From assembly GCF_000308675.1 (NCBI RefSeq), contig NZ_BAGE01000018.1, positions 434,001-498,000 of the forward strand: a stretch of 64,000 bases of DNA, read 5' to 3'. This stretch comes from Nocardia paucivorans NBRC 100373. Its GTDB lineage: Bacteria; Actinomycetota; Actinomycetes; Mycobacteriales; Mycobacteriaceae. The notes under the pieces were generated by a model. The model did no database searches and was not told where the DNA came from. It saw nothing but the letters and a program-made list of their open reading frames with translations. Every line of letters begins with the position of its first letter. The first letter of the stretch is position 1. Position numbers and translations under genes: made by a program. Of this stretch, positions 25,830 to 36,511 are shown piece by piece.

Positions 25830-27005
25830 ATGTCCTCGCATCGTCCGCGGCTGGCCGGTAAGCTCTCCGGGCTCACCAGCTCCGCCATTCGCGACCTGCT
25901 GAAACTCACTTCCCGCGGGGACATCGTCAGCCTCGCAGGCGGTTTGCCCGACGCGGAGCTCATGCCGGGCGAACGGATCGCGGTCGCCGCACAGGCCGCT
26001 CTTCGCGATAGCGCGAGTCTGCAATACACCGAATCTCCCGGTTGGGGTCCGTTGCGGGAAGTGCTCGCCGTCCGGGAATCGGCGCGTCTCGGCCGGCCCG
26101 TCGATATGGCCGAGATATTCGTCACCCACGGCTCCCAACAGGCGCTGTCGTTGCTGGCCGAGGTGTTGCTCGACCCGGGCGCCCTGGTGGTGGTCGAGGA
26201 CCCGGCCTATGTCGGCGCGCTCCAGGTCTTCCGCGCGGCCGGAGCCCGGATCATGGCGGTGCCGATGGACGCCGAAGGACTGCGGGTGGATCGGTTGGCG
26301 GAGCTGCTCGCCCGTGGTGAACGGCCCGCTGTGGTGCATACCGTGAGCAATTTCCACAACCCCGGCGGGGTGACCATGAGTCCGGCCCGCCGCCGCGCGC
26401 TCGCGGAATTGGCCGAAACCCACGGCTTCTGGGTGATCGAGGACGATCCGTACGGCGAACTCTGGTTCGACGCTCCCGCACCGGCGCCGGTCGCCGCGTA
26501 CTCGCGTCATGTGATCCGATTGTCGTCGGCATCCAAGATCATCGCCCCCACCCTGCGGGTCGGCTGGATGATCGCACCCGAGGAGGTCTGCCGCGCGGTG
26601 GAGCTGCTCAAACAGGGCGCCGACCTGTGCGGATCGGCGCTCACCCAGCAGATCGCCGCCGAACTTCTGGCCGATACCGATTGGCTGCGGGCGCATATCG
26701 ATACCGTTCGTGGTGTCTACGCCGACCGGGCCAAGGCACTCGTCCATGCCGTTCGTGCCCGGTTCGGTGACCGGTTGAACTGCACCGACGCCTCCGGTGG
26801 CATGTTCGTCTGGGCCGATTTCACCGACGGCACCGATACCGAGACCCTGCTGCCGCGCGCTCTCGACGCCGGTGTGGCCTATGTTCCCGGCCGGGCCTTC
26901 GCCATCGGTGCGGGATATTCGAATTCACTTCGCATGTGCTTCACCACCGCCACCCCGGAAACCCTCACCGAAGCGGTCGCCCGATTGGGCCGCGCCCTCG
27001 AATGA
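25830..27005 (+). CDS. PLP-dependent aminotransferase class I/II (2-aminoadipate transaminase/LysN-like)
   Basis: A 391-residue fold-type I aminotransferase. Seen: SLAGGLPDAELMP at the N-terminus, YTESPGWGPLREVLA, VEDPAYVGALQVF, NFHNPGGVTMS, DDPYGELWF, the PLP lysine in LSSASKIIAPTLRVGWM, and C-terminal arginine in NSLRMCF. This layout is that of the MocR-like/LysN/Aro8 group without a DNA-binding domain; 2-aminoadipate and aromatic or branched amino acids are usual substrates. It could consume the 2-aminoadipate made by Lat and Pcd (40.7-44.2 kb), but that is inference. ATG 25830 follows GGAGG. Confidence 0.85.
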   Translation: MSSHRPRLAGKLSGLTSSAIRDLLKLTSRGDIVSLAGGLPDAELMPGERIAVAAQAALRDSASLQYTESPGWGPLREVLAVRESARLGRPVDMAEIFVTHGSQQALSLLAEVLLDPGALVVVEDPAYVGALQVFRAAGARIMAVPMDAEGLRVDRLAELLARGERPAVVHTVSNFHNPGGVTMSPARRRALAELAETHGFWVIEDDPYGELWFDAPAPAPVAAYSRHVIRLSSASKIIAPTLRVGWMIAPEEVCRAVELLKQGADLCGSALTQQIAAELLADTDWLRAHIDTVRGVYADRAKALVHAVRARFGDRLNCTDASGGMFVWADFTDGTDTETLLPRALDAGVAYVPGRAFAIGAGYSNSLRMCFTTATPETLTEAVARLGRALE

Positions 27006-27348
27006 GCTCACGCGTCGCCCTCCGACCGCCGGACACATCGCCGGTTCCGAGTCGTGGGCGCATATGCGGGTCATGGCCTCGTCGGCGGCAGCGATATACC
27101 GATCCGCACCGCACGCCGGAAAGGCTTCGGCCGACTCGGAGCTTCCGGTATCGCATCCGGTGACGATCACCGTCGACCGGGATGCGCAGGTGCGCTCACA
27201 CCGCGTCCGGGCCGAGGTGATCGTCGAACGGCTTTCACCGCGTCGGTTTCGCCTGCCGGCTCGGGAAGGAAGCCGACTCGGCAAGAAGCAGCGCGCCGTT
27301 GTCGCCGTGGCGACAGGCGGTAATCCGATCCGTTCGCGGCATATCCCG
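27006..27348. other. Intergenic, no gene seen
   Basis: The 343-bp gap between the convergent aminotransferase and glpK genes holds open frames on both strands, but all have irregular codon use, no ribosome site and no recognisable product. No strong hairpin was noticed. Confidence 0.5.
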
Positions 27349-28845
27349 TCAATCCGTCCAGTTATAGGTGCGTTCGACCGCCTTGTTCCAGGCGGCCAGG
27401 TGGTTCTCGCGCTCCTCGGTCGACATCCGGGGGCGCCAGGTTTTGTCGGTGGACCAGTTGGCGCGGATATCGTCGAGCCCCGACCAGTAGTCCACGGCCA
27501 GACCGGCCGCGTAGGCGGCGCCGAGGGCGGTGGTCTCACTGACCGAGGGGCGCACCACCGGAAGGTCGAGAATATCGGCCTGGAACTGCATGAGCAGATC
27601 GTTGGCGACCATTCCGCCGTCCACCTTGAGCACGCCGAGTTCCAGTTCCAGTCGCTGTGATTCGGCGTCGGCGCGCATGGCATCGATGACCTCGCGGGTC
27701 TGGAATGCGGTGGATTCCAAAACGGCGCGGGCCAGATGGGCCTTGTTCACGAAACGGGTGAGGCCGGCGATGACTCCCCGCGCGTCGGGACGCCAGCGGG
27801 GAGCGAACAGACCGGAGAACGCCGGAACGATATAGGCCCCACCATTGTCGTCGACGGTACGGGCCAGCGCCTCGATCTCACCGGCATCGGAAATGATGCC
27901 GAGATTGTCGCGGAACCACTGCACCAGTGAACCCGTGACCGCGATCGAACCCTCCAATGCGTAGACCGCGGCCTGGTCGCCCAGTCGATAACACACGGTG
28001 GTGAGCAGTCCGTGCCCGCTGAACACGGGTGTGGTGCCGGTGTTCAGCAACATGAAATTACCGGTGCCGTAGGTGTTCTTGACGTCGCCGGGCGAGAGAC
28101 ACGCCTGCCCGAAGGTGGCCGCCTGCTGGTCGCCGAGAATGCCGGACACCGGAACACCCGCCAGCGGACCCGTGGTGATCTCCGCGTACACCTCCGACGA
28201 ACTGCGGATTTGCGGCAGCATCGCCACCGGGACCCCGAAGTCGGCGCAGATGCCCTCATCCCATTGCAGGGTCCGTAGGTCCATGAGCATGGTTCGGGAG
28301 GCGTTGGTGACATCGGTGATGTGCCGGCCGGTGAGCTGCCACAGCAGCCAGCTGTCGACCGTGCCGAAACACAGCTCACCCGCTTCGGCGCGTTCTCGGG
28401 CTCCCGGGACGGTATCGAGGATCCACCGCAGTTTCGGACCCGCGAAATAGGTGGACAGGGGAAGCCCGGTGCGCTCGGCGTATCGGGTCGGACCGATGGA
28501 TCCGCCGAGTTCGGCGCACAGTCGGTCGGTGCGGGTGTCCTGCCAGACGATGGCGTTGTGCACCGGAACACCGGTCTCGCGATCCCACACCACCGTGGTT
28601 TCGCGCTGGTTGGTAACCCCGACCGCCGCGATATCGTCCGCGGTGAGCCCGGCGTCGTCGAGAACCGCACCGAGTACGAATTCGGTGTTGCGCCATAGTG
28701 TTTCGGCGTCGTGTTCGACCCATCCGGGATGGGGGAAGACCTGTTCGTGTTCCCGTTGGGCGATCCCGGCGACATGTCCCCGACGATCGAAGAGGATGCA
28801 CCGGCTCGACGTGGTGCCCTGATCTATCGCAGCCACATAGCGCAT
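27349..28845 (-). CDS. glpK: Glycerol kinase
   Basis: A 498-residue FGGY kinase making glycerol-3-phosphate. Seen: [15 protein letters not shown] (phosphate loop), [23 protein letters not shown] with substrate residues, the FGGY signature region [18 protein letters not shown], and [19 protein letters not shown] near the C-terminus. Full family length. It diverges from glpD across 197 bp, so uptake product and its oxidation are probably controlled together. No glycerol facilitator gene is present in the window. Confidence 0.96.
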   Translation of the reverse strand: MRYVAAIDQGTTSSRCILFDRRGHVAGIAQREHEQVFPHPGWVEHDAETLWRNTEFVLGAVLDDAGLTADDIAAVGVTNQRETTVVWDRETGVPVHNAIVWQDTRTDRLCAELGGSIGPTRYAERTGLPLSTYFAGPKLRWILDTVPGARERAEAGELCFGTVDSWLLWQLTGRHITDVTNASRTMLMDLRTLQWDEGICADFGVPVAMLPQIRSSSEVYAEITTGPLAGVPVSGILGDQQAATFGQACLSPGDVKNTYGTGNFMLLNTGTTPVFSGHGLLTTVCYRLGDQAAVYALEGSIAVTGSLVQWFRDNLGIISDAGEIEALARTVDDNGGAYIVPAFSGLFAPRWRPDARGVIAGLTRFVNKAHLARAVLESTAFQTREVIDAMRADAESQRLELELGVLKVDGGMVANDLLMQFQADILDLPVVRPSVSETTALGAAYAAGLAVDYWSGLDDIRANWSTDKTWRPRMSTEERENHLAAWNKAVERTYNWTD

Positions 28846-29042
28846 TGGCAGAGCTTAATCGCCCGCGCGTTCCCGCGGGTCGCAATCTGCCGGGGGTGGC
28901 CCGCCGGGGGAGGGTGATGGTGATCTCGATACGGGATTGAGGCGAGCTCTATGCGGTATGTCGAGGAATGGTGCGCATAGGCTGTACGGCGAACGCCGAG
29001 ATATGCAGGTGGTCTCGCACCCGTACTCGAGGAGTCGAACCG

Positions 29043-30776
29043 ATGACCAAGAAGCCGGGATCGCAGTTTCTCGGGCCGCAGCAGCGTCGGGCGGCGTGGG
29101 AGCAGTTCGGCGCCGATCACTTCGATGTCGTGGTGATCGGCGGTGGTGTGGTGGGGGCGGGTATTGCGCTCGACGCCGCCACCAGGGGATTGAGTGTCGC
29201 GTTGGTGGAGGCCCGGGATCTGGCGTCCGGCACGTCGAGCCGGTCGTCGAAGATGTTCCACGGCGGGCTGCGGTATCTGGAACAGTTCGAGTTCGGGCTG
29301 GTGCGGGAGGCGCTGGCGGAACGCGAGCTATCGATGTCGACCCTGGCCCCGCATCTGGTGAAACCGCTGCGGTTCCTGTATCCGCTGACCCGCCGGATAT
29401 GGGAGCGGCCCTATGTCGCCGCCGGCCTGATGCTGTACGACACCATGGGTGGTGCCAAATCGGTTCCCGGGCAGCGGCACCTCACCCGGCACGGCGCGCT
29501 GCGGCTGGCACCGGGATTGCGCGGCGACTCACTCATCGGCGGTATCGGCTATTACGACACGGTTGTCGACGACGCCCGCCACACCATGACCGTCGCCCGC
29601 ACCGCTGCCCACTACGGCGCCGTGATCCGCACCTCCACCCAGGTGGTCGGGTTCCTGCGGGAGGCCGACCGGGTGGTGGGGGTGCAGGTGCGCGACAGCG
29701 AGGACGCCCGCACCACCGAGGTGCGCGGTCATGTGGTGATCAACGCCACCGGGGTGTGGACCGATCAGATCCAGGAGCTGTCACAGCTGCGCGGCCGGTT
29801 CCACGTACGTGCGTCCAAGGGAGTGCACATCGTGGTGCCGCGCGATCGGATCGCCAGCGATACCGCGATCATCCTGCGCACCGCCACCTCGGTGCTCTTC
29901 GTCATTCCCTGGGGTGCGCACTGGATCATCGGCACCACCGACACCGACTGGAACCTCGATCTGGCCCATCCGGCCGCCACCAAGGCCGATATCGATTATC
30001 TGCTGGGGCAGGTGAACCGGGTGCTGGTCACCCCGTTGACCCACGACGATATCGACGGCGTCTACGCCGGGCTGCGTCCGCTCCTGGCCGGGGAGAGCGA
30101 CGAGACGTCCAAACTGTCCCGTGAGCACGCGGTCGCCCGGATCGCGCCGGGCCTGGTCGCCATCGCCGGTGGGAAGTACACCACCTATCGGGTGATGGCA
30201 CGGGACGCCATGGACGAGGCCGCCCAGGACATCCCCGCCCGGGTTTCCCCCTCGATCACCGAAAAGGTGCCGCTGCTGGGCGCCGAGGGCTACTTCGCGC
30301 TGGTCAACCAGACATTGAAACTCGCCGAGGAGTACGGGGTGCACCCCTATCGGGTGAAGCATCTGCTGGATCGATACGGTTCGCTCATCGACGAGGTGAT
30401 GGCCCTGGCCGCCGACCGCCCCGAACTACTGCAACCGATCACCGAAGCCCCCTCGTATCTGCAGGTGGAGGCGGTATACGCGGCGGCGGCCGAGGGGGCG
30501 CTGCACCTGGACGACATACTGGCCCGTCGCACCCGCATCTCCATCGAGTACCCGCACCGCGGTTCCGACTGCGCCGAACAGGTCGCCCGACTGGTCGCGC
30601 CCGTACTGGGCTGGGACGATGCGGAAATCGATCGAGAGGTGCGGATGTATCGAGCACGGGTGGACGCCGAGGTGCGCTCGCAAACCCAGCCCGATGACGA
30701 GGCAGCCGACGCGCTGCGCATTGCCGCGCCCGAACCGCGGCCGCAGATCCTGGAGCCGATGCCCGTCGAACCCTGA
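29043..30776 (+). CDS. glpD: Glycerol-3-phosphate dehydrogenase, FAD-dependent
   Basis: A 577-residue membrane-associated flavoenzyme oxidising glycerol-3-phosphate to dihydroxyacetone phosphate with electron delivery to quinone. Seen: VVVIGGGVVGAGIALDAATR (FAD), SSRSSKMFHGGLRYLEQFE, GVWTDQIQ, VRASKGVHIVVPRD, WIIGTTDTDW, and the C-terminal DAO domain (about 410-560) with EYPHRGSDCAEQVARLV. Equivalent to mycobacterial GlpD2. ATG 29043 (MTKKPGSQFLGPQQRRA) follows GAGGAG; 25 more codons upstream are open without support. Confidence 0.95.
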   Translation: MTKKPGSQFLGPQQRRAAWEQFGADHFDVVVIGGGVVGAGIALDAATRGLSVALVEARDLASGTSSRSSKMFHGGLRYLEQFEFGLVREALAERELSMSTLAPHLVKPLRFLYPLTRRIWERPYVAAGLMLYDTMGGAKSVPGQRHLTRHGALRLAPGLRGDSLIGGIGYYDTVVDDARHTMTVARTAAHYGAVIRTSTQVVGFLREADRVVGVQVRDSEDARTTEVRGHVVINATGVWTDQIQELSQLRGRFHVRASKGVHIVVPRDRIASDTAIILRTATSVLFVIPWGAHWIIGTTDTDWNLDLAHPAATKADIDYLLGQVNRVLVTPLTHDDIDGVYAGLRPLLAGESDETSKLSREHAVARIAPGLVAIAGGKYTTYRVMARDAMDEAAQDIPARVSPSITEKVPLLGAEGYFALVNQTLKLAEEYGVHPYRVKHLLDRYGSLIDEVMALAADRPELLQPITEAPSYLQVEAVYAAAAEGALHLDDILARRTRISIEYPHRGSDCAEQVARLVAPVLGWDDAEIDREVRMYRARVDAEVRSQTQPDDEAADALRIAAPEPRPQILEPMPVEP

Positions 30777-30824
30777 ATGCGTTCGGCCCGCGGGTGGCCG
30801 GTTTCACGTTCGGGTGCGGAGGCG

Positions 30825-31013
30825 TCAGGGCCGGATGGCGGTCGGCTCCGGTTGTGTCGTGGTCGGCGCGAACGGGGTGGCGGGTTCGGGTCCGGAGTGT
30901 GTGGGTGCCGGATGCAGCAGGAAATAGCAGAACACCGCGGTCGCCGCCAGGGCCAGGGCTGTGATCAACAACCTGCCGACAATGGCGGCCGGCCGGGTAT
31001 GGCGGGGAATCAT
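30825..31013 (-). CDS. Small single-span membrane protein
   Basis: A 62-residue protein (70 if GTG 31037 is used): short basic N-terminus (MIPRHTRPAAIVGR), one helix (LLITALALAATAVFCYFLL), then a Pro/Thr-rich outer tail (HPAPTHSGPEPATPFAPTTT). Codon use is normal for this genome. It lies alone between glpD and nei. No family recognised; such lone anchors with Pro-rich tails often reach into the wall. Confidence 0.6.
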   Translation of the reverse strand: MIPRHTRPAAIVGRLLITALALAATAVFCYFLLHPAPTHSGPEPATPFAPTTTQPEPTAIRP

Positions 31014-31157
31014 GGGACCTGCTTCGAAGCTCGACACGGACGTTCTGTGTGTCGCGCGATAGGCATTGCGTATTAGTCGGCCATGGCATACATCACATGT
31101 TTCCGGTTCCGGTGCCGGGGTGGATACGCGGTTCGAGCCGGAGCGTTCGATGCGCGA

Positions 31158-31937
31158 TCAACTCGGCGCCGGTTGGCAGCGAGGGCAGAAATAGATACCG
31201 CGTTCCCGGCGGCTCACCCGGTCGAAACCGGGAACGGTTTCGCCCAGCAACTCCACCCGCAACGGTGTACCGCACCGTTGGCAGGGTCGGCGGGCCCGGT
31301 CGTAGGCCAGTGGCCGCCACGGGGGTTCGAGCGCCGCTTTGCGCAGCACCCGGTGGGCCTCGTGTACCAGGGCGAGCAGATCGGGTACCGCACCGACCGG
31401 GAGGGCCGGGTGGACCCGGCGTAGATAGCAGATCTCACTGCGGTAGATATTGCCGATCCCGGCGAGGTTGCGTTGGTCCAACAGCGCGTCACCGATCGCC
31501 CGGTCCGGCCGCGCGGCCAGCCGGCGCTCCGCCTCGACCGGATCCCAGTCGGGCCCCAGCAGGTCGGGGCCGAGATGGTCGATGACGGTGTGCTCGTCGG
31601 CCCGCCGCAACACCTGCACGGTGCCCAGATCGAAACCGACGGCCTCCGCCTCGTCGGTGGCCAGGACCACCCGGGCGGTGACCCGCGGTTTGGTCCAGCG
31701 CTGCCCGTGGTGGAACACCCGCCAACTGCCCTCCATCTTCAGATGGGTGTGCAGACTCACCGATTCGGTGCGGACGAACAGGTGTTTGCCGTAACTGCCG
31801 ACGCTGTCGACCCGCTGTCCGCGCAGATCCACCGTGGCGTAGCGGGGGACGCGGAAATCGCTGCGGGTGAGAATCTTCCCGGCCAGACCGGCGCGCAGCC
31901 TGGCCGCGGTGCGGAAGACGATATCGCCCTCGGGCAT
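31158..31937 (-). CDS. nei: Endonuclease VIII-type DNA glycosylase/AP lyase (Nei/Fpg family)
   Basis: A 259-residue base-excision repair enzyme for oxidised bases. The N-terminus MPEGDIVFR provides the catalytic Pro2 and Glu3, so ATG 31937 must be the start; the GTG two codons earlier would bury Pro2. Other marks: Lys in SYGKHLFVR, H2TH motif DALLDQRNLAGIGNIYRSE, and zinc finger CQRCGTPL to YFCPRCQ. It follows lhr with a 2-base gap, so the two repair genes are cotranscribed, as in M. tuberculosis (Rv3296-Rv3297). Confidence 0.95.
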   Translation of the reverse strand: MPEGDIVFRTAARLRAGLAGKILTRSDFRVPRYATVDLRGQRVDSVGSYGKHLFVRTESVSLHTHLKMEGSWRVFHHGQRWTKPRVTARVVLATDEAEAVGFDLGTVQVLRRADEHTVIDHLGPDLLGPDWDPVEAERRLAARPDRAIGDALLDQRNLAGIGNIYRSEICYLRRVHPALPVGAVPDLLALVHEAHRVLRKAALEPPWRPLAYDRARRPCQRCGTPLRVELLGETVPGFDRVSRRERGIYFCPRCQPAPS

Positions 31938-31939
31938 CG

Positions 31940-34900
31940 TCACACCCCGACCCGCAGCCGCAGCCCCCGTGGTGTGGGGCTGAACCCGGCCTCGATGAGG
32001 AAATCGGCGAGGGTGTTGCCGTGCACGGTGTCGCCGTCCACCCGGTCGATGACCAGGGAGTCGACCCGGCGGGAACGGACCAGGTCGGCGAGTGCGCGGG
32101 CGGCGGCCCGGCGAGCCGCGGGGTCCTCGGTGAAGGTGAGCAGGGTTTTGCCACCGCGTTCCAGATACAGCACCGGATCACCGTTCACCAGCACCACGAG
32201 GGCGCCCGCTTTGCGGCCGGGGCGGTGTCCGGAATCGCCCTCGGTTTTGGGCCAGGGCAGGGCGGCGCCGTAGGGGTTGGCCGGGTCGCAGGCCGCGAGG
32301 GCGACCGCGGTGCCCGCGCCGCGTTGCTCACTCTCGAACGATCGCAGTCGGTCGACCACATCGGTGGTGGAGAACTGGGCCCCACCCAGCGAGTCCACGA
32401 AATAGCCGCGTCGGCAGCGACCGCGGTCCTCGAACTCGCTCAACACCCGGTACACGAGGGCGAACCCGCCGGGCACTCCCTCGTTCTGCACCGAACCCCG
32501 GGTCACCACGCCATAGCGTTCGAGCAGCAGGTCGACGGCGGTGTGGGCGCGAATCGTATTGTCGGTGATTCGCTCCGGGAGCAGTGACCAGCGGCCCGCC
32601 ACGGTCGGCGGGCTCGAACGGGTCGGTGCGGTGGGACGGGGCAGGTAGGCGCGGGCGCGTGGGGCTCGTCGCGGGGCGCGGTGCGCGGTGGGGGTTCGGA
32701 TGGTGCCGGACAGTCGCGCCCGTACCGGGGCGAAGGTGTCCCCGGATACCAACCCGGCCCACACCAGATCCCACAGCGCCGTGACCGCGGCGCTCTCCTC
32801 GGACGGACCGAGGGAGCCGGCGAGTTGCCGGAAGAAGAACGCCCCACCGCCGGGCCCCCACCCGGTGACCGGTGCCGAAGGCTCGGGAATCTCCGCCCCC
32901 AAGGCGGCGAGCAGGCGCAGGTGGATTTCGGTGAACTCGATCTCGTCGACCGGTGCGAGAGTGATGGGCGCCAGTTCGGCGGGGTGCAGGGCGATCCAGC
33001 CGTCCTTGGCATTGATGGCGCCATGGCCCGACCAGCGCACCTCACCGGTGGCCATGAGCTCGTCCAGCAGGGCCGGCGAATAGTCGCTCACCCGGGCGGG
33101 CAAGATCAGCGACTCCCAGGCCGAGGCGGGAATCGGCACCCCGGCCAGCTGCTCCACCACGGCGGCGACCCCGTCCACCCCGCGCAGTTCACCACTGCCG
33201 ATCTGCTGCCAATCGGGGAGGAAACGGCCGAACGCGGCGGTCGACACCGGCTCCACCTCGTGTCGAGCGGCGGCCAGACTGCGCCGGCGCAGGCGGCGCA
33301 ACACCTGGGCGTCGCACCATTCCGAACCGGCGGCCTCGGGGGTGAATTCCCCCTCCACCACCCGCTTCTCGGCGGCCAACCGATGCAGTACCGGAACGAC
33401 CACGGCCGGGCCGAGACCGAACCGGTGCGCGAGAGCCTCGGCGGCGAACGGGCCGTGGGTGCGGGCATACCGGGCCACCAGATCGCCCAATGGATCGACG
33501 ACCGGTTCGACGAACGCGGCCGGAGTGCCGACCGGCAGCGGAACCCCCAAGGCATCGCGCAGCCGTGCCGCGTCCTCCACCGCGGCCCACCAGATACGCC
33601 CGGCGTAGGAGACCTCCAGGGCACGCCGGGAATGCAGGAGTTCGGTGAACCATTCGCCGGGGTCGTTGCGGCAGCGTTGCGCGGCCTCCTCGGGGGTGAG
33701 CGGGCCGAGCAGCCGCAGCAGATCGGCGAGTCCCTCCATATCGCGGGCCTGCCGCTGCGGGATGAGTCGTTGCAGTTCCCGTTCGGTGTCGGCGATGACC
33801 TGCCCGTCCAGCAGCTCACGCAGTTCCACCCGGCCCAGAAGTTCGGCGAGCAACCCCGAATCGAGGGCGAGCGCGGCGGCCTTGCGTTCGGCCAGCGGGC
33901 TGTCGCCGTCGTACATGAACTGCCCGATGTACTCGAACAGCAGCGCGTTCGCGAACGGCGAGGGGGTGGCCGTCTCCACCTCCACCAACCTCACCTGGCG
34001 ACGCGCCAGCCGGCTCAGCAGATCCCGCAGCGCGGGCAGATCGTAGACATCGCGCAGACATTCGCGCACCGTCTCCAACAGGATGGGGAAGTCGGGGTAT
34101 TTGCGCGCCACGTCGAGCAGTTGCGCCGAACGCTGCCGTTGCTGCCACAGCGGAGCCCGGCGTCCGGGATCACGGCGCGGTAGCAGTAGCGCCCGGGCCG
34201 CGCATTCGCGGAACCTGGAGGCGAACAGGGCCGAGGCCCCCACCTGCTCGGTGACCAGATCCTCGATCTCGTCCGGCTCGAAAACGAACAGCTCCGCCCC
34301 CGGTGGATCGTCGGTGGTGTCGGGCAGCCGCACCACGATCCCGTCGTCGGAGGCGGTGGGCGCGGCGTCCACCCCGAACCGCTCCCGCAGCCGGGAGCCG
34401 ATGGCCAATGCCCACGGCGCGTGCAGTGGCATCCCGTACGGGGAGTGCAGCACCAGCCGCCAGTCGCCCAGTTCGTCGCGGAAGCGCTCCACCACCAGCG
34501 TTCGATCGGTGGGCAGCCGGCCGGTGGCGGTGCGTTGCTCCGCCAGCAGGGCGAGCAGATTGTTCGCGGCGTTATCGTCGAGCCCGGAGGTGGTCGTCAA
34601 TTCCGCGAAGGTCTCCTCATCGGCCCCCTCCCGGCCCGCGCGCCGTACGAATTCACCCACCGCGGCGCCGAGTTCGGCGGGTCGACCGAGTCCGTCGCCG
34701 TGCCAGAACGGCAACCGACCCGGTTGTCCGAAGGCAGGGGTGACCAGGACACGGTCGTAGGTGATCTCCTCGATCCGCCAACTGGTGGCCCCGAGTGCGA
34801 AAACATCGCCGACCCGCGACTCGTAGACCATCTCCTCGTCGAGTTCGCCCACCCGGGAGGACTTTTCGCCCACCATGTACACCGCGAACATGCCGCGGTC

Positions 34901-36460
34901 GGGAATCGCCCCGCCGGAGGTCACCGCCAGCCGCTGGGCCCCCGGACGGCCCGTGAGGGTTCCGGCGTCCCGGTCCCAGACCAGCCGCGGCCGCAGCTCG
35001 GCGAACTCGTCGGACGGATAGCGGCCGGACAGCAGATCCAGCACCGCCTCATAGGACGATCGGGGCAGCGCGGCGTAACTGCCGGTGCCGCGCACCGTCT
35101 CGAACCATTCGTCCACATCCAGTGTGTCCAGGGCACAGGCGGCGACGGTCTGTTGGGCCAGGATGTCCAGCGGATGCGCGGGAATCCGGAGCTGTTCGAT
35201 CTGCCCGGCGCTCATCCGCCGCGTCGCCACCGCGCAGTGGATGACATCGGTGCGGTGCTTGGGAAACAGCACCCCCCGCGATATCTCGCCCACCCGATGG
35301 CCGGCCCGCCCCACCCGTTGCAGCCCGCTCGCCACCGACGGGGGCGCCTCCACCTGCACCACCAGATCCACCGCACCCATATCGATACCGAGTTCGAGAC
35401 TGCTGGTGGCGACCACACAGCGCAACCGGCCGCTCTTGAGATCGTCCTCGATCAGCGCCCGCTGTTCCTTGCTGACCGAACCGTGGTGCGCCCGGGCCAA
35501 TAGCGGCGCGGCCCCGTGGACGACCTCGGTGGACGGTCCGAGCTGGGCGGGCGGGGCGTGCGCGGAATCCACCGGTTCGCCCAACCGTTCGGCGTAGGTC
35601 TCGTTGAGCCGCGCGGTGAGCCGCTCGGCCAACCGGCGCGAATTGGCGAACACGATGGACGACCGGTGCGCCAGAACCAGTTCCACGATGGCCTCGTCCA
35701 CATGCGGCCAGATCGATCCGGGTTGCTCGGATTCACCGGGTTCGGTCATATCCGCCACCGGGACCCGCACCGACAGGTCGAAGGTCTTCGGCGCGGGCGG
35801 CGACACGATGGTGATCGGGGCCGAACCCACCAGGAACCGGCCCACCTCCTCCGGCGGCCGGACCGTCGCCGACAGGCCGATTCGCTGCACCGGTCGCTCG
35901 GTGAGCCGGTCCAGCCGGGCCAGCGACAGCGCCAGATGCGCGCCGCGTTTGGAGCCGGCAATGGCGTGCACCTCGTCCACGATCACCGTCCGCACCCCGC
36001 GCAGCGTCTCCCGCGCCGCCGAGGTGAGCATGAGGAACAGCGATTCCGGGGTGGTGATCAGAATGTCGGGCGGGGTACGTTGCAGAGCGCGGCGTTCCTT
36101 GGGGGTGGTGTCGCCGGAACGCACCCCCACGCTGATATCCGGCGGTTCCAGACCGAGCCGCTGCGCTGTTCGCCGCACCCCCACCAGCGGCGCCCGCAGA
36201 TTGCGCTCCACATCCACCGCCAGCGCCTTGAGCGGGGAGACGTAGAGCACCGAGGTGCCGCCGTTCTCGGGCCGCACCCCGGTCGCGAGCCGATCGATCG
36301 CCCACAGGAACGCCGACAGCGTCTTACCCGAGCCGGTGGGGGCGATCACCAGGGTGTGCTCACCGGCGGCAATGGCGCGCCACGCGCCGACCTGGGCGGC
36401 CGTCGGCGCGGGGAAAGCGCCGTCGAACCATTCCTGGGTGGCGGGCGAGAACACGGGCAC
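31940..36460 (-). CDS. lhr: Large helicase-related protein Lhr, ATP-dependent DNA helicase
   Basis: A 1506-residue superfamily 2 helicase. The core occupies about residues 1-560: Walker A APTGSGKTLSAFLWA, VLYVSPLKALAVD, IVDEVHAIAGSKRG (DEVH box), GLSATVRPPEE, then domain 2 with ATSSLELGIDMGAVDLVVQVEAPPSVASGLQRVGRAGH. The rest is the winged-helix, Lhr-core and long C-terminal region typical of actinobacterial Lhr (M. tuberculosis protein has about the same length). It unwinds DNA-RNA and DNA duplexes in repair. GTG 36460 (VPVFSPATQEWFDG) is chosen; 160 more codons upstream overlap the divergent phosphatase-like gene and are not real. Followed by nei. Confidence 0.95.
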   Translation of the reverse strand: MPVFSPATQEWFDGAFPAPTAAQVGAWRAIAAGEHTLVIAPTGSGKTLSAFLWAIDRLATGVRPENGGTSVLYVSPLKALAVDVERNLRAPLVGVRRTAQRLGLEPPDISVGVRSGDTTPKERRALQRTPPDILITTPESLFLMLTSAARETLRGVRTVIVDEVHAIAGSKRGAHLALSLARLDRLTERPVQRIGLSATVRPPEEVGRFLVGSAPITIVSPPAPKTFDLSVRVPVADMTEPGESEQPGSIWPHVDEAIVELVLAHRSSIVFANSRRLAERLTARLNETYAERLGEPVDSAHAPPAQLGPSTEVVHGAAPLLARAHHGSVSKEQRALIEDDLKSGRLRCVVATSSLELGIDMGAVDLVVQVEAPPSVASGLQRVGRAGHRVGEISRGVLFPKHRTDVIHCAVATRRMSAGQIEQLRIPAHPLDILAQQTVAACALDTLDVDEWFETVRGTGSYAALPRSSYEAVLDLLSGRYPSDEFAELRPRLVWDRDAGTLTGRPGAQRLAVTSGGAIPDRGMFAVYMVGEKSSRVGELDEEMVYESRVGDVFALGATSWRIEEITYDRVLVTPAFGQPGRLPFWHGDGLGRPAELGAAVGEFVRRAGREGADEETFAELTTTSGLDDNAANNLLALLAEQRTATGRLPTDRTLVVERFRDELGDWRLVLHSPYGMPLHAPWALAIGSRLRERFGVDAAPTASDDGIVVRLPDTTDDPPGAELFVFEPDEIEDLVTEQVGASALFASRFRECAARALLLPRRDPGRRAPLWQQRQRSAQLLDVARKYPDFPILLETVRECLRDVYDLPALRDLLSRLARRQVRLVEVETATPSPFANALLFEYIGQFMYDGDSPLAERKAAALALDSGLLAELLGRVELRELLDGQVIADTERELQRLIPQRQARDMEGLADLLRLLGPLTPEEAAQRCRNDPGEWFTELLHSRRALEVSYAGRIWWAAVEDAARLRDALGVPLPVGTPAAFVEPVVDPLGDLVARYARTHGPFAAEALAHRFGLGPAVVVPVLHRLAAEKRVVEGEFTPEAAGSEWCDAQVLRRLRRRSLAAARHEVEPVSTAAFGRFLPDWQQIGSGELRGVDGVAAVVEQLAGVPIPASAWESLILPARVSDYSPALLDELMATGEVRWSGHGAINAKDGWIALHPAELAPITLAPVDEIEFTEIHLRLLAALGAEIPEPSAPVTGWGPGGGAFFFRQLAGSLGPSEESAAVTALWDLVWAGLVSGDTFAPVRARLSGTIRTPTAHRAPRRAPRARAYLPRPTAPTRSSPPTVAGRWSLLPERITDNTIRAHTAVDLLLERYGVVTRGSVQNEGVPGGFALVYRVLSEFEDRGRCRRGYFVDSLGGAQFSTTDVVDRLRSFESEQRGAGTAVALAACDPANPYGAALPWPKTEGDSGHRPGRKAGALVVLVNGDPVLYLERGGKTLLTFTEDPAARRAAARALADLVRSRRVDSLVIDRVDGDTVHGNTLADFLIEAGFSPTPRGLRLRVGV

Positions 36461-36511
36461 GGGACCCAGTGTGCACCGAGGCACCGACAACTCGACGCGT
36501 ACGCTGCCCTG